Source of the DNA: Hymenobacter sp. YC55
GTDB taxonomy: Bacteria > Bacteroidota > Bacteroidia > Cytophagales > Hymenobacteraceae
Length of the DNA stretch: 64,000 nucleotides
Reading direction: 5' to 3'
Assembly (NCBI RefSeq): GCF_029433095.1
Contig: NZ_JARNTX010000002.1
Coordinates: forward strand, 620,001-684,000
Positions within the stretch are counted from its first letter, which is position 1; each line of letters begins with the position of its first letter. A program made the position numbers and the translations under genes. Positions 32,829 through 42,029 of the stretch are shown here, piece by piece. The notes beneath the pieces were generated by a model, which worked only from the letters and a program-made list of their open reading frames with translations, searched no databases and was not told the DNA's origin.

Positions 32829-33434
32829 ATGATTGCTTATATCGAAGGCCAACTCGCATACAAAGATCCTGCACAAGCCATCCTTGATGTGAATGGTATC
32901 GGCTACGAAATCAAAATCTCGCTGGCTACTTACGGTAAGCTGCCGGCCGAAGGCGAGAAAGCCAAGCTTTACACCTTCCAGCACATCAAAGAAGACGCGC
33001 ACACGCTTTACGGATTCTTAGACCCCAACGAGCGGGCGTTGTTCTTGCACCTGATTTCGGTGTCGGGCATTGGACCGGGCACGGGTATCGTGATGGTGAG
33101 CAGCATGAGTGTAGGTGAAATCCGGCATGCCATCATCAACGAGGACGTACGCGCAATTCAGAGCATCAAAGGCGTGGGGCCCAAAACGGCACAACGCGTT
33201 ATTATCGATTTGCGCGACAGATTACGCAAAGATGAATTATTAGCCAAAGCCGGGGTAGATACGGTACCCTTAGCCCGCACGCACAATACCAACCGCAGTG
33301 AAGCGTTGTCAGCTTTAGTCACGTTAGGCTTTGCCCGGTCGGCCGCCGAAAAGAACCTGGATCAGATTCAGAATAAACACGGTAACGACCTGAGCGTGGA
33401 GGAATTGATTAAGTTTGCTCTTAAGTCGAATTAG
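32829..33434 (+). CDS. ruvA: Holliday junction branch migration protein RuvA
   Basis: 201 residues from the ATG at 32829 (MIAYIEGQLAYKDPAQAI). Seen: the N-terminal OB-fold (about 1-65) with VNGIGYEIKIS and YTFQHIKEDAHTLYGFLD, two helix-hairpin-helix motifs at LISVSGIGPGTGIVMVSS and IQSIKGVGPKTAQRVIIDL, and a C-terminal RuvB-contacting domain (ALSALVTLGFARSAAEKNL to EELIKFALK). A tetramer binds four-way junctions and directs RuvB. The stop lies 38 bases before sprA, so the genes are probably co-transcribed despite unrelated roles. The maeB-ruvA-sprA-gcvH order is, from memory, conserved in other Bacteroidota. Confidence 0.96.
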   Translation: MIAYIEGQLAYKDPAQAILDVNGIGYEIKISLATYGKLPAEGEKAKLYTFQHIKEDAHTLYGFLDPNERALFLHLISVSGIGPGTGIVMVSSMSVGEIRHAIINEDVRAIQSIKGVGPKTAQRVIIDLRDRLRKDELLAKAGVDTVPLARTHNTNRSEALSALVTLGFARSAAEKNLDQIQNKHGNDLSVEELIKFALKSN

Positions 33435-33472
33435 CGTTTTAGGCTGCCAGTATCTATTTTCATTTGTAACAC

Positions 33473-36400
33473 TTGAACTCCGGTAAGAAGTCCCTCACCG
33501 CCTCTTTGGTTGTTGTAGTGTCGTTGTTGGCCTGGTGGTCGCAAGCTGAGTCGATGGGAGATTCCACCTTTGCCATGCAGCAATTGTGGACTTCCTGGCT
33601 ACCAGGTGCTGTATCACAAGGCGCAATGCCATGGCTGATGCCGACGCCGGATACCCCGCGCGTCGTCTTGCCCGACACCAGTCGCTACCGCCCCAGCCGC
33701 CGGCCCAAAGTGGCGCCTGCCGACCGTGCGGGTACGCCATTTTCGCCCCAACGCCGCCAGTCGCCGCTGATTTTGGGTTTGCCTTCCAACATCAAGCAAC
33801 AGATAACCCCCGACGATAGCCTCGAGTATTTCGATGTTGAAGAGCAGGTAGGTCAGGATGTTGATTTCCGTGAACCTAGCCGACTCAGCTTCAAAGAATA
33901 CTCGGAGTGGCAGCAACGTCAGGCTATACGAGACTACTTCCGAAATCGTTCGGCAGGTGGCGTAACCGGCGACTCCAGCACGGCCAACGTGCGGCGTCTT
34001 ATTCCCAAAATCTACCTCGGCCCAATGGCCGACCGCATATTTGGGGGTAGCTACGTGGATATCCGGCCAGCTGGTGCCGTGACCTTGCGTATGGGCGCCC
34101 GCTTCAACCGCAACGAAAACCCGACGCTCACGTTGCGTCAGCAGCGCGTCGGCGATTTTCAGTACGACCAAAACCTAAACCTGAACCTAACCGGGCAGAT
34201 AGGGGAGAAGCTACGCCTGACCTTCAACTACGATACCAAGGCAGCATTCGACTTCGAAAACAACATGAAGCTCGACTACACGGGCTTCGACACCGACATC
34301 ATCAGGAAAATAGAGCTCGGCAACGTGAGTTTGCCGCTTAATAACTCCTTGATTCAGGGCGGGCAAAACCTGTTTGGGGTGAAAACGCAGCTCCAGTTTG
34401 GGCGCCTAGCCGTAACGGCCGTAGCTAGCAACCTGCGCGGCCAGGCTGACGAGGTGCGGGTGCAAAACGGGGGCCAGAGCCGACAGTTCGAGTTGAAAGC
34501 CAGCCAGTACGAGCGGGACCGGCACTTCTTCCTAAGCCAGTTTTTCCGCGACCGGTACGACCAAGCACTTAAAAACCTACCCACGGTTCAGAGCGGTGTT
34601 GAAATTCGGCGCTTAGAGGTGTACATCACCAACGACAACCGCCAGAGTGACAACCTGCGGAATGTGGTGGCCTTGATGGACTTAGGCGAGCCTCAGCGTG
34701 TTTACCGCCAGGGCTTTTTACTGCCTAGCGTTCCTTTTCCTGCCACGGCCAGCAACACAAACAACGGCGAGTTTGCTGCCCTCCTAGCTGGTGGCGCCAC
34801 TGCCCGTGGTGAATTAACAGTAGACAACTTCCTGAATACGGCAGCCGCGAACAAGCCCGCCCTGCTCAAAAACGTGGACTATGAGCACGTGCGGGCCCGC
34901 AAGCTCGACGCGCGCGAGTACACGTTCAACGCGCAGCTCGGTTACATTTCCCTTAACACACAGCTGCTACCCGAGCAGGTGTTGAGCGTGAGCTACGAGT
35001 ACCTCTACAACGGCAAGACGTATAAGGTAGGGGAGTTGGTTGACGACTATTCCAACGTGGGACAGGACCAAGTTATCTTCATGAAGATGCTGAAGTCAAC
35101 TAATCCATCTGTTGGACTGGCTGACCCTAACCAAAATCCGCTCAACGAGAACCTAAAGACGCGCAACCTGCCGACTTGGGACTTGATGATGAAGAACGTG
35201 TACTCGTTGAACGCTTCGCAGCTCAACCGGGACAACTTTCAACTGCAACTCATCTACAAAGACGATGAGACGGGGGTAGACTTGATTTCGCTGAAGGAAG
35301 GCATCAAGATTGCCAATCGACCGCTGATTGAGGTGCTGAACCTCGACAACGTAAACCCCAATAATGACCGTAACCCCGATGGTAACTTCGACTATTTCCC
35401 GGGTATCACCATCGACCCTGAGCTAGGCAAAATTATCTTCCCGGTGGTTGAGCCGTTCGGTAGCTACTTACGCAACCAGTTCGACACGGTAACGGTGAAT
35501 GAGCGGCCGCTCATTCAGCGGTATGTGTACCAAGAACTGTATCGGCAGGTACAGAGCGACGCGCAGCAGCGACAAGACAAAGACAAGTTTGTAATACGCG
35601 GCCGGTTTCAGGCCACGGCCACCAACGAAATTAGCTTGCCGGGCATCGGTATTGCGCAGGGCTCGGTACGGGTATATGCGGGATCTATACTGCTAGCAGA
35701 AGGAACCGACTACCAAGTGTTCTATGACCAGGCTATGGTCAAGATTCTGAACCCGGCCTACCTGAATTCGGCCAACGAGTTGCGAGTTGAATTCGAGAAG
35801 AATGCCTTGGTGCAAGTGCAGCCCCGCCGCTTGCTCGGCCTCCGACTCGACTATCGGCTTAACCCGGACATTAACTTCGGGGCTACCGTACTGCAACTGC
35901 GCGAAAACCAGGCCCCCGGCATCAACCGCGTGAACATCGGTGACGAGCCCGGCAACAACACCATTTACGGGTTCGATGTGAATATGCGCCGCGAGTCGCG
36001 GGCCATTACCAAGTATTTGGACATGTTGCCGCTGATTTCTACCAAGGAGCCTTCGTCGGTGGCTCTCAGTGGTGAGTTTGCGCAACTGCTGCCCGGCAAG
36101 TCCAAGCTAGGCAGAGGTGAAAATGGTGTGTCCTATCTCGACGATTTCGAGAATGCTCGGACGCCTTACACGTTGGGCGGCTTGACGTCGGCCGTGGCAT
36201 GGCGCCTCGGTGCTACGCCTCGTACCTTCTCTAACTTCGACGCTAGCACCAGAGCTGCTAGCTATCAGCGCGCTAAACTAGCATGGTACACCATCGACCA
36301 AACTTATTACACCGGTGGCGCCAACCGTCCTAATAACATTCGTGGTGATATCAACAAGAACCATTATGTCCGGGGTATTCAACGTACCGAAATTTTTCCT

Positions 36401-39400
36401 AATCGGGATGCCGGAGCTATTAACAACGCTTACGAGTACTCGTTCGACCTAGCGTATTATCCATCCGAACGAGGACCTTATAACTATAACCCAGCTGCGG
36501 CTAATGGTCGTCTTCCTGGCCGAGCTGAAAACAACTTCGGCGCTATTTCCCGCGAAATCACTTTTGATACTGACTTTGATAACGCCAACGTCGAATATCT
36601 AGAGTTCTGGATGATGGATCCATTCATCAATACTGATAATGGAATAATAGATGACGGTGTAAACGATCCTTCCTACGCACGCGCCAACCCCGGTGGCAAG
36701 TTGCTAATCAACCTAGGCTCAATATCGGAAGACGTAATACGCGACGGACAATACGAATTCGAAAATGGATTACCTACCGATCCGAATGATCCCAACAATC
36801 CTACTCGTCCTACTGACTGGGGCCGAGTTACACGGCAGCAATTTCTAACTGATGCTTTTAGTAGTGCCGGTCGAAACCTGCAGGACGTTGGTCTCGAAGG
36901 TTTAGATGACACAGAAGAAACAAGGTTTTTTGGAACTGCTTTTGGTGAAGACCCATCTGGCGATAACTTCCGTCATCACCTCGACCCTGTCTATGATCAA
37001 AATGGTGTAACTATTCTAGGTCGTTACAAGCAATACAATGGCTTGGATGGAAACTCGCGGGAAAATAGCCAGCTTAGCTCCACTGCTTTTCCAGATAAAG
37101 AAGACCTCAACCGCGACAACGTAATTTCCGATACCGAAAGCTACTTCGAGTACGAACTGGATTTGCAAAACGGACAACTGGCAGTTGGCAGCAACTACAT
37201 CGTAGATAAAGTCACAACCAGTGATAATCCTGCCAAAGAGGAGATATCGTGGTATCAGGTTCGAATTCCGCTTCGCTCTAATTACCGGGTACAAAGCGCC
37301 GCCAATGGAGTTCAGCCTAACTTCAAATCCATTCGGTTCTTGCGCATGGTAATGACGGGCTGGCAGAATCCGGTGGTGCTACGTCTAGTGCAGCCTCAGT
37401 TCATTGCCAACCAATGGCGCCGCTACCTTGGTCCTATTGCGGATCCTAATGTGCCAACCATAGACCCGAAGCAAACGGCCTCCGCTGGCTTCAATATCAG
37501 TACAGTAAGTTTAGAAGAGAACGGGGGTAGCAGTGCGCAAGGAACAGTGCCGTACGTACTGCCACCAGGTATTGTGCGCGACAAGGAATATGGCTCTAGC
37601 ACTGTCAACCGCCAACAAAACGAACAGAGCTTACGCCTGTGCGTGGAAGACCTGCGGGATGGATATGGAGAGGCTGCGTATAAAAACTTGAGCCTGAACC
37701 TAGTGCGTTATAAAAAGCTTCGCATGTTCCTGCATGCACAAAGCGAGAATAGCTCCGTGCGCGATGGGGAAGTTCAGGCATTTATTCGCCTCGGTACCGA
37801 TTACAACCAGAACTACTACGAGTACCGCAAGCCTCTGGTCATTACGCCAAATGGTACAGGAGACACTAAGCTTATTTGGCCAGATGAAAACCAAGTCGAC
37901 ATTGATCTACAGCAGTTTATTGACGTCAAGGCTGAGCGTAACCGACTCAAGTTACCTTACAATGGCACCTATACAGTAAACAATCCCGACGGTTCTACTA
38001 TTACAGTAGTTGGTAACCCTGATATCAGTTCGGTGCAGGGGGCTATGATTGGTATTTTCAATCCGGCCAGCGACGACCGTCCTAAATCGGTGTGTTTGTG
38101 GGCCGATGAACTGCGGGTGTTCGACTTCGATCGGGAGAATGGCTGGGCTGCTACGGCGCGCTTCAATACCAAGCTGGCTGACCTCGCTAACATCACGGCT
38201 ACGGGTAGCTACACGTCGGTTGGTTTTGGCGGCTTGCAAGACAAACTGCAGCAACGGTCGTTGGAGGAGGTTACCCGGGGTGACGTGAATGCAACAGTAG
38301 CAGTTGAAAAGTTCTTCCCGGAAAAGCTCGGTCTGCGAGTACCCGTACTGATGCAAGCCGGCCACGAAAGCCGAGCCCCTCAGTATGACCCCCTTGACCC
38401 CGATACTAAACTTGATCAGTCATTGCGCAAGTTTAAGACCAACGAGGAACGAGCTGAGTACCGAAAAGAGGTTATCGACCAAACCAACAGTCGAAGTATT
38501 AGTGTGCTCAATGTGCGCAAGGAGCGCACCAACTCCGAGCGAAAACCGAAGCCCTACGATATCGAAAACATAGCGCTCAGCTATTCCTACACCGAGCGCA
38601 CGCACACCGACATCAATACCGACCGGGACTACACGCGCACCTACAACGGGGCTTTGGCCTACATTTACCAGGCTACGCCGAAGATCTATACGCCGCTGGC
38701 CAGAGTGAAAGCGCTGGATTCGCCGTACCTGAAGTTCCTGCAGGAAGTGAACTTCACACCATTGCCAAGCCGCTTCTCATTCCGCGCAGATATCGACCGG
38801 CGCTATAACGAGCGGTTCTTACAGCGGGCTCTTGAGCCTGGCTCCGTACCGGTGCAGTCCGGCCCTGGTATCTTCCAGAAATCGTTCTACTTCAACCGCA
38901 TCTACGATCTGCAATGGGCCCTCACCAAGGGCTTGACATTGGACTACACGGCCAACAACCGCGCCGTAGTAGACGAAGGCGTGGGTAGTACCATCGATGG
39001 GTCGGACATTGCCAGGCGCAACCGCGAACAGCTTCGCGACAACCTGTTCCGCCGCGGCGGGCGCACCACCAATTTCAACCAAACCGTAGCCCTAACCTAC
39101 CGGTTACCGCTCGACAAGTTCCCGCTTACCGACTGGCTGTCGGCCGATACGCGTTACGCGGCCAACTACACGTGGCAGGCGGCTTCCACGGCGCTACGGG
39201 CACCTAATCCGCAGTTGATTAATGGTATACCTGACCCTAACGATACAACTACTGTCCCGTTGAACTTAGGTAACACCATTCAAAATAACGGTGAGTTGAG
39301 TGCCAATGGTAAGATTGATCTGGTGAAGCTCTACAACAAGGTGCGCTTCCTCAACATCATCAACAACGCTCCACCACCTGGCTCCGCCAACAAAACAGGC

Positions 39401-40960
39401 CCGCTTGCTCCTGGTGTAGTGCGGCGCCCCGGCGATCCGCAGGCTGCCCCTACCGATACTGCTAAGGGTCCGGAGTTACGTTTCCTCAAGGCGGTGCTCC
39501 GCTCCCTGATGACGGCGCGCTCCATAAACTTCACGTATTCCCGGAGCAACGGCACATTATTGCCGGGCTATCTGCCGCGCACCAGGTTCTTCGGCCTCAA
39601 CAGCGACTGGGATGCCCCAGGTGTGCCTTTCCTCGTAGGAAAGCAGTATGATTTAGAAGATCTTTTTAATCGTACCTACTCTCGCGGCTGGTACACCGAC
39701 CGGAGCGACTTGCTTAATACCCCTCTCAGTTCGCTTTATACCGATAACCTAGTTTACCGTACCGCACTGGAGCCCTTCCGTGACTTCAATATTCAAGTGG
39801 AAGGCCGCACACAGAAGGTAAGAAACCGGGAAGTGTTCTACCGGACATTGGTAAACGATTCTACTTTGCTGCCAGTACCTGGTGCTATCCCCACAGCTAG
39901 TAATCCGCTTGGTTCGGGCTCGTTCAGCGTATCCGTTGTTACCATCCAAACCTTGTTTGGTGACTTGTCGAAGGAAGGAACCATATCCAAGTCCTTCGAC
40001 CGGTTTGTGCGCAACCGGCAGTTTGTGCAAGAGCAGTTGCAGAATAACCGCGTACTTGATCCAAATACAGGGCAACTCGGCAACTATGGTTATAACTCGC
40101 AAGATGTGCTGATACCAGCTTTCTTGGATGCTTACCGCGGCAAGTCGTCGGATGGGTACAAGGCCAAGAAATTCAACCCGTTCGCTCAGATACCTATTCC
40201 CAACTGGCGTATCGATTATAATGGCTTAGCAGAGTTGCCCTTCATGAAGCGCTACTTCCGCTCTATTTCTCTTACGCACGCCTATTCTTCGGTGTACAGT
40301 GTGGGGAGCTACACTACAGCTACCGGATACACATCTGTACCAGGAGAGAATGAGCTGAATCCATTAGGTCTTAGCTCGCTGACGAATGCTTCGGGCCAGT
40401 ACATACCATATTATGTGCTCGGGCAGGTAAGCATTGCTGAGCGTCTCACGCCACTTATTGGGGTCAATTTCCAAACGTTGGAGAAGATTACCGGCCGTTT
40501 AGAATTTAGAACGGAGCGGGCAGTAGCCCTCAATACCACTAATGCCCAGGTAACCGAGCTGCGCACACAGGAATTGGTAATTGGCTTTGGCTACGCTACC
40601 AACCGGCTTCGGCTACCATTCCGAGTGGGAGGGGAGCAGCGCGTGTTGAAGAACGAGCTGACTGCCCGTCTCGACCTAAGTATTCGTGACAACGTCACTA
40701 TTCAACGCACAATTGAAGACGTAGTGGATCCGGCAAACGCTACCGCAACTCTGCCTGCCTACGTTGGCAATACGGTTAGCTTGCCTACCAATGGTACTAA
40801 GCAGCTTCAGCTCCGGCCTACAATCGATTATGTGCTGAACCAGCGTCTGAACTTGCAGTTCTTCTTCACGCGTACGGTTACAGACCCGCGCGTTCAGAAT
40901 TCCTATCGGAACGCCACTACCGAAGGTGGCCTCCAGTTGCGCTACAGTTTGTCGCAATAA
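33473..40960 (+). CDS. sprA: T9SS outer-membrane translocon protein SprA/Sov
   Basis: 2495 residues with a TTG start at 33473. An in-frame stop lies only six bases earlier, and the following residues NSGKKSLTASLVVVVSLLAWWSQA form a good signal peptide, whereas the next Met (28) would lose it. Seen: an N-terminal PDTSRYRPSRRP region, YLGPMADRIFGGSYVDIRPAGAVTLRMGARFNRNENP, repeated barrel-strand sequence, SYLDDFENARTPY, DKEDLNRDNVISDTESYFEYEL (Ca-loop-like), and a C-terminal barrel ending EGGLQLRYSLSQ. SprA is the large single-chain barrel through which folded T9SS cargo crosses the outer membrane. Bases 36300-36960 are clearly AT-richer (about 46% GC by hand count) than the 5' part (about 57%). 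Cargo with matching sorting domains occurs elsewhere in the window. Confidence 0.96.
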   Translation: MNSGKKSLTASLVVVVSLLAWWSQAESMGDSTFAMQQLWTSWLPGAVSQGAMPWLMPTPDTPRVVLPDTSRYRPSRRPKVAPADRAGTPFSPQRRQSPLILGLPSNIKQQITPDDSLEYFDVEEQVGQDVDFREPSRLSFKEYSEWQQRQAIRDYFRNRSAGGVTGDSSTANVRRLIPKIYLGPMADRIFGGSYVDIRPAGAVTLRMGARFNRNENPTLTLRQQRVGDFQYDQNLNLNLTGQIGEKLRLTFNYDTKAAFDFENNMKLDYTGFDTDIIRKIELGNVSLPLNNSLIQGGQNLFGVKTQLQFGRLAVTAVASNLRGQADEVRVQNGGQSRQFELKASQYERDRHFFLSQFFRDRYDQALKNLPTVQSGVEIRRLEVYITNDNRQSDNLRNVVALMDLGEPQRVYRQGFLLPSVPFPATASNTNNGEFAALLAGGATARGELTVDNFLNTAAANKPALLKNVDYEHVRARKLDAREYTFNAQLGYISLNTQLLPEQVLSVSYEYLYNGKTYKVGELVDDYSNVGQDQVIFMKMLKSTNPSVGLADPNQNPLNENLKTRNLPTWDLMMKNVYSLNASQLNRDNFQLQLIYKDDETGVDLISLKEGIKIANRPLIEVLNLDNVNPNNDRNPDGNFDYFPGITIDPELGKIIFPVVEPFGSYLRNQFDTVTVNERPLIQRYVYQELYRQVQSDAQQRQDKDKFVIRGRFQATATNEISLPGIGIAQGSVRVYAGSILLAEGTDYQVFYDQAMVKILNPAYLNSANELRVEFEKNALVQVQPRRLLGLRLDYRLNPDINFGATVLQLRENQAPGINRVNIGDEPGNNTIYGFDVNMRRESRAITKYLDMLPLISTKEPSSVALSGEFAQLLPGKSKLGRGENGVSYLDDFENARTPYTLGGLTSAVAWRLGATPRTFSNFDASTRAASYQRAKLAWYTIDQTYYTGGANRPNNIRGDINKNHYVRGIQRTEIFPNRDAGAINNAYEYSFDLAYYPSERGPYNYNPAAANGRLPGRAENNFGAISREITFDTDFDNANVEYLEFWMMDPFINTDNGIIDDGVNDPSYARANPGGKLLINLGSISEDVIRDGQYEFENGLPTDPNDPNNPTRPTDWGRVTRQQFLTDAFSSAGRNLQDVGLEGLDDTEETRFFGTAFGEDPSGDNFRHHLDPVYDQNGVTILGRYKQYNGLDGNSRENSQLSSTAFPDKEDLNRDNVISDTESYFEYELDLQNGQLAVGSNYIVDKVTTSDNPAKEEISWYQVRIPLRSNYRVQSAANGVQPNFKSIRFLRMVMTGWQNPVVLRLVQPQFIANQWRRYLGPIADPNVPTIDPKQTASAGFNISTVSLEENGGSSAQGTVPYVLPPGIVRDKEYGSSTVNRQQNEQSLRLCVEDLRDGYGEAAYKNLSLNLVRYKKLRMFLHAQSENSSVRDGEVQAFIRLGTDYNQNYYEYRKPLVITPNGTGDTKLIWPDENQVDIDLQQFIDVKAERNRLKLPYNGTYTVNNPDGSTITVVGNPDISSVQGAMIGIFNPASDDRPKSVCLWADELRVFDFDRENGWAATARFNTKLADLANITATGSYTSVGFGGLQDKLQQRSLEEVTRGDVNATVAVEKFFPEKLGLRVPVLMQAGHESRAPQYDPLDPDTKLDQSLRKFKTNEERAEYRKEVIDQTNSRSISVLNVRKERTNSERKPKPYDIENIALSYSYTERTHTDINTDRDYTRTYNGALAYIYQATPKIYTPLARVKALDSPYLKFLQEVNFTPLPSRFSFRADIDRRYNERFLQRALEPGSVPVQSGPGIFQKSFYFNRIYDLQWALTKGLTLDYTANNRAVVDEGVGSTIDGSDIARRNREQLRDNLFRRGGRTTNFNQTVALTYRLPLDKFPLTDWLSADTRYAANYTWQAASTALRAPNPQLINGIPDPNDTTTVPLNLGNTIQNNGELSANGKIDLVKLYNKVRFLNIINNAPPPGSANKTGPLAPGVVRRPGDPQAAPTDTAKGPELRFLKAVLRSLMTARSINFTYSRSNGTLLPGYLPRTRFFGLNSDWDAPGVPFLVGKQYDLEDLFNRTYSRGWYTDRSDLLNTPLSSLYTDNLVYRTALEPFRDFNIQVEGRTQKVRNREVFYRTLVNDSTLLPVPGAIPTASNPLGSGSFSVSVVTIQTLFGDLSKEGTISKSFDRFVRNRQFVQEQLQNNRVLDPNTGQLGNYGYNSQDVLIPAFLDAYRGKSSDGYKAKKFNPFAQIPIPNWRIDYNGLAELPFMKRYFRSISLTHAYSSVYSVGSYTTATGYTSVPGENELNPLGLSSLTNASGQYIPYYVLGQVSIAERLTPLIGVNFQTLEKITGRLEFRTERAVALNTTNAQVTELRTQELVIGFGYATNRLRLPFRVGGEQRVLKNELTARLDLSIRDNVTIQRTIEDVVDPANATATLPAYVGNTVSLPTNGTKQLQLRPTIDYVLNQRLNLQFFFTRTVTDPRVQNSYRNATTEGGLQLRYSLSQ

Positions 40961-40975
40961 ATAATTTAGTTGTTT

Positions 40976-41054
40976 AAATCAAGAAGTGGCCGATCTGCTG
41001 TGTTGTTGAAGCGTTTCGCATTAACCTACCAGCAAACCGGCCACTTCTTGATTT
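40976..41054 (+). terminator. Large hairpin between sprA and gcvH
   Basis: Perfect 16-base arms (40976-40991 and 41039-41054) enclose 47 bases. Inside, a further 5-base stem (40996-41000 and 41030-41034) forms after a 4x4 internal loop. It most likely ends the sprA transcript, but the long loop is unusual for a simple terminator. Confidence 0.7.
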
Positions 41055-41082
41055 CAGACCTCGCAATTTCACCACTTCACCG

Positions 41083-41090
41083 TACTTTTG
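41083..41090 (+). promoter_or_regulatory. Possible -7 box of the gcvH promoter
   Basis: TACTTTTG matches TAnnTTTG and lies 46 bases before the gcvH ATG, just after the sprA hairpin. No -33 element is seen at standard spacing. Confidence 0.4.
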
Positions 41091-41136
41091 AGGTACCGCA
41101 TTAGAAGCGGCTATCTTTTCCCTCAAATCAGCCCTC

Positions 41137-41517
41137 ATGAATCTGCCTGCCAACCTGAAATACACCAAAGAGCACGAATGGATCCGCGTAGAAGGTGACG
41201 TTGCCTACATCGGCATCACCGACCATGCCCAGAAAGAGCTCGGAGATATTGTATACGTTGACATTGACACGCTCGACAAAGAAGTTGCTCAGGATGAGGT
41301 GTTCGGCACGGTAGAAGCTGTAAAAACAGTGTCCGATTTATTTAGCCCTATTTCGGGTACTGTGCTGGAGGTAAACAGCCATCTTGAAGGAAACCCCGAA
41401 GCCGTAAACTCTGACCCTTACGGCGATGGTTGGATGGTGAAAATTGCAGTAGCCAACCCTGCCGAGCTGGATGGGTTACTGTCGGCTGAAGCCTACGGCG
41501 AACTAGTAGGTGCATAA
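41137..41517 (+). CDS. gcvH: Glycine cleavage system H protein
   Basis: 126 residues, normal for GcvH. It carries the aminomethyl group on lipoamide between the P and T proteins. Seen: LKYTKEHEWIRVEGD at the start, GITDHAQKELGDIVYVDI, the lipoyl-attachment hairpin with K63 in GTVEAVKTVSD, the FSPISGTVLEVN turn and PYGDGWMVKI. gcvP and gcvT are not in the window, as is usual in Bacteroidota, where the genes are scattered. The VanZ-family gene begins 11 bases after its stop, so they form an operon. It has its own probable promoter downstream of the sprA hairpin. Confidence 0.97.
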   Translation: MNLPANLKYTKEHEWIRVEGDVAYIGITDHAQKELGDIVYVDIDTLDKEVAQDEVFGTVEAVKTVSDLFSPISGTVLEVNSHLEGNPEAVNSDPYGDGWMVKIAVANPAELDGLLSAEAYGELVGA

Positions 41518-41528
41518 GCAAGCTATTC

Positions 41529-41945
41529 GTGTCAAATAGGGTAGTAACTGCGCCGCCTGTGCCCCGTGGACGCCCCCTTGTGGGCTTGCCGCTGGCGTGG
41601 GCGGCGTTTGTTTTGGTACTGACCCTCACGCCAGCCGAGGACATGCCGGAGCTGCCGCCCTGGGAGCTCATATCGTTTGATACAGCCGCGCATGCTTTCG
41701 TTTTTGTGGTCCTGGCTGTTCTAGCAATTTTCTCGGCACGTCGGCAACAGGTTTGGCCGTGGCTGCGCCGTTGGGCTTATTTGACGGTTTTCTGGGGAAG
41801 TATAGCTTACGGTTTGTTGATCGAGTTGCTACAAACAGTTATGCATATGGGCCGGCACGGCGAATGGTCCGATGCGCTAAGTGATTCTATTGGAGTTGGG
41901 GTGGGGCTATTGTTTGCCTACGCTACGCGTCGTTGGTGGGAATAA
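41529..41945 (+). CDS. VanZ-family membrane protein
   Basis: 138 residues, GTG start at 41529 only 11 bases after gcvH. Four membrane segments are visible: GLPLAWAAFVLVLTLTPAED, TAAHAFVFVVLAVLAIFSA, YLTVFWGSIAYGLLIELLQ and SDSIGVGVGLLFAYA. The conserved VanZ features are present: the D-AAHA helix start (FDTAAHAF), E in LLIELLQ, and the R-x-GEWSDALSDSIG signature. VanZ in enterococci gives low-level teicoplanin resistance; in this group the family's role is unknown. Co-transcription with gcvH is likely from the spacing; I recall the same pairing next to sprA in related genomes. Confidence 0.9.
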   Translation: MSNRVVTAPPVPRGRPLVGLPLAWAAFVLVLTLTPAEDMPELPPWELISFDTAAHAFVFVVLAVLAIFSARRQQVWPWLRRWAYLTVFWGSIAYGLLIELLQTVMHMGRHGEWSDALSDSIGVGVGLLFAYATRRWWE

Positions 41946-42029
41946 AGGCAGCTGCACTTCGAGCTCAATTTTCAAGTAAGTTGCCTGCGTAACTGCTATG
42001 AGCTTGCGTAAGGCTTATGTTATTGGCCG

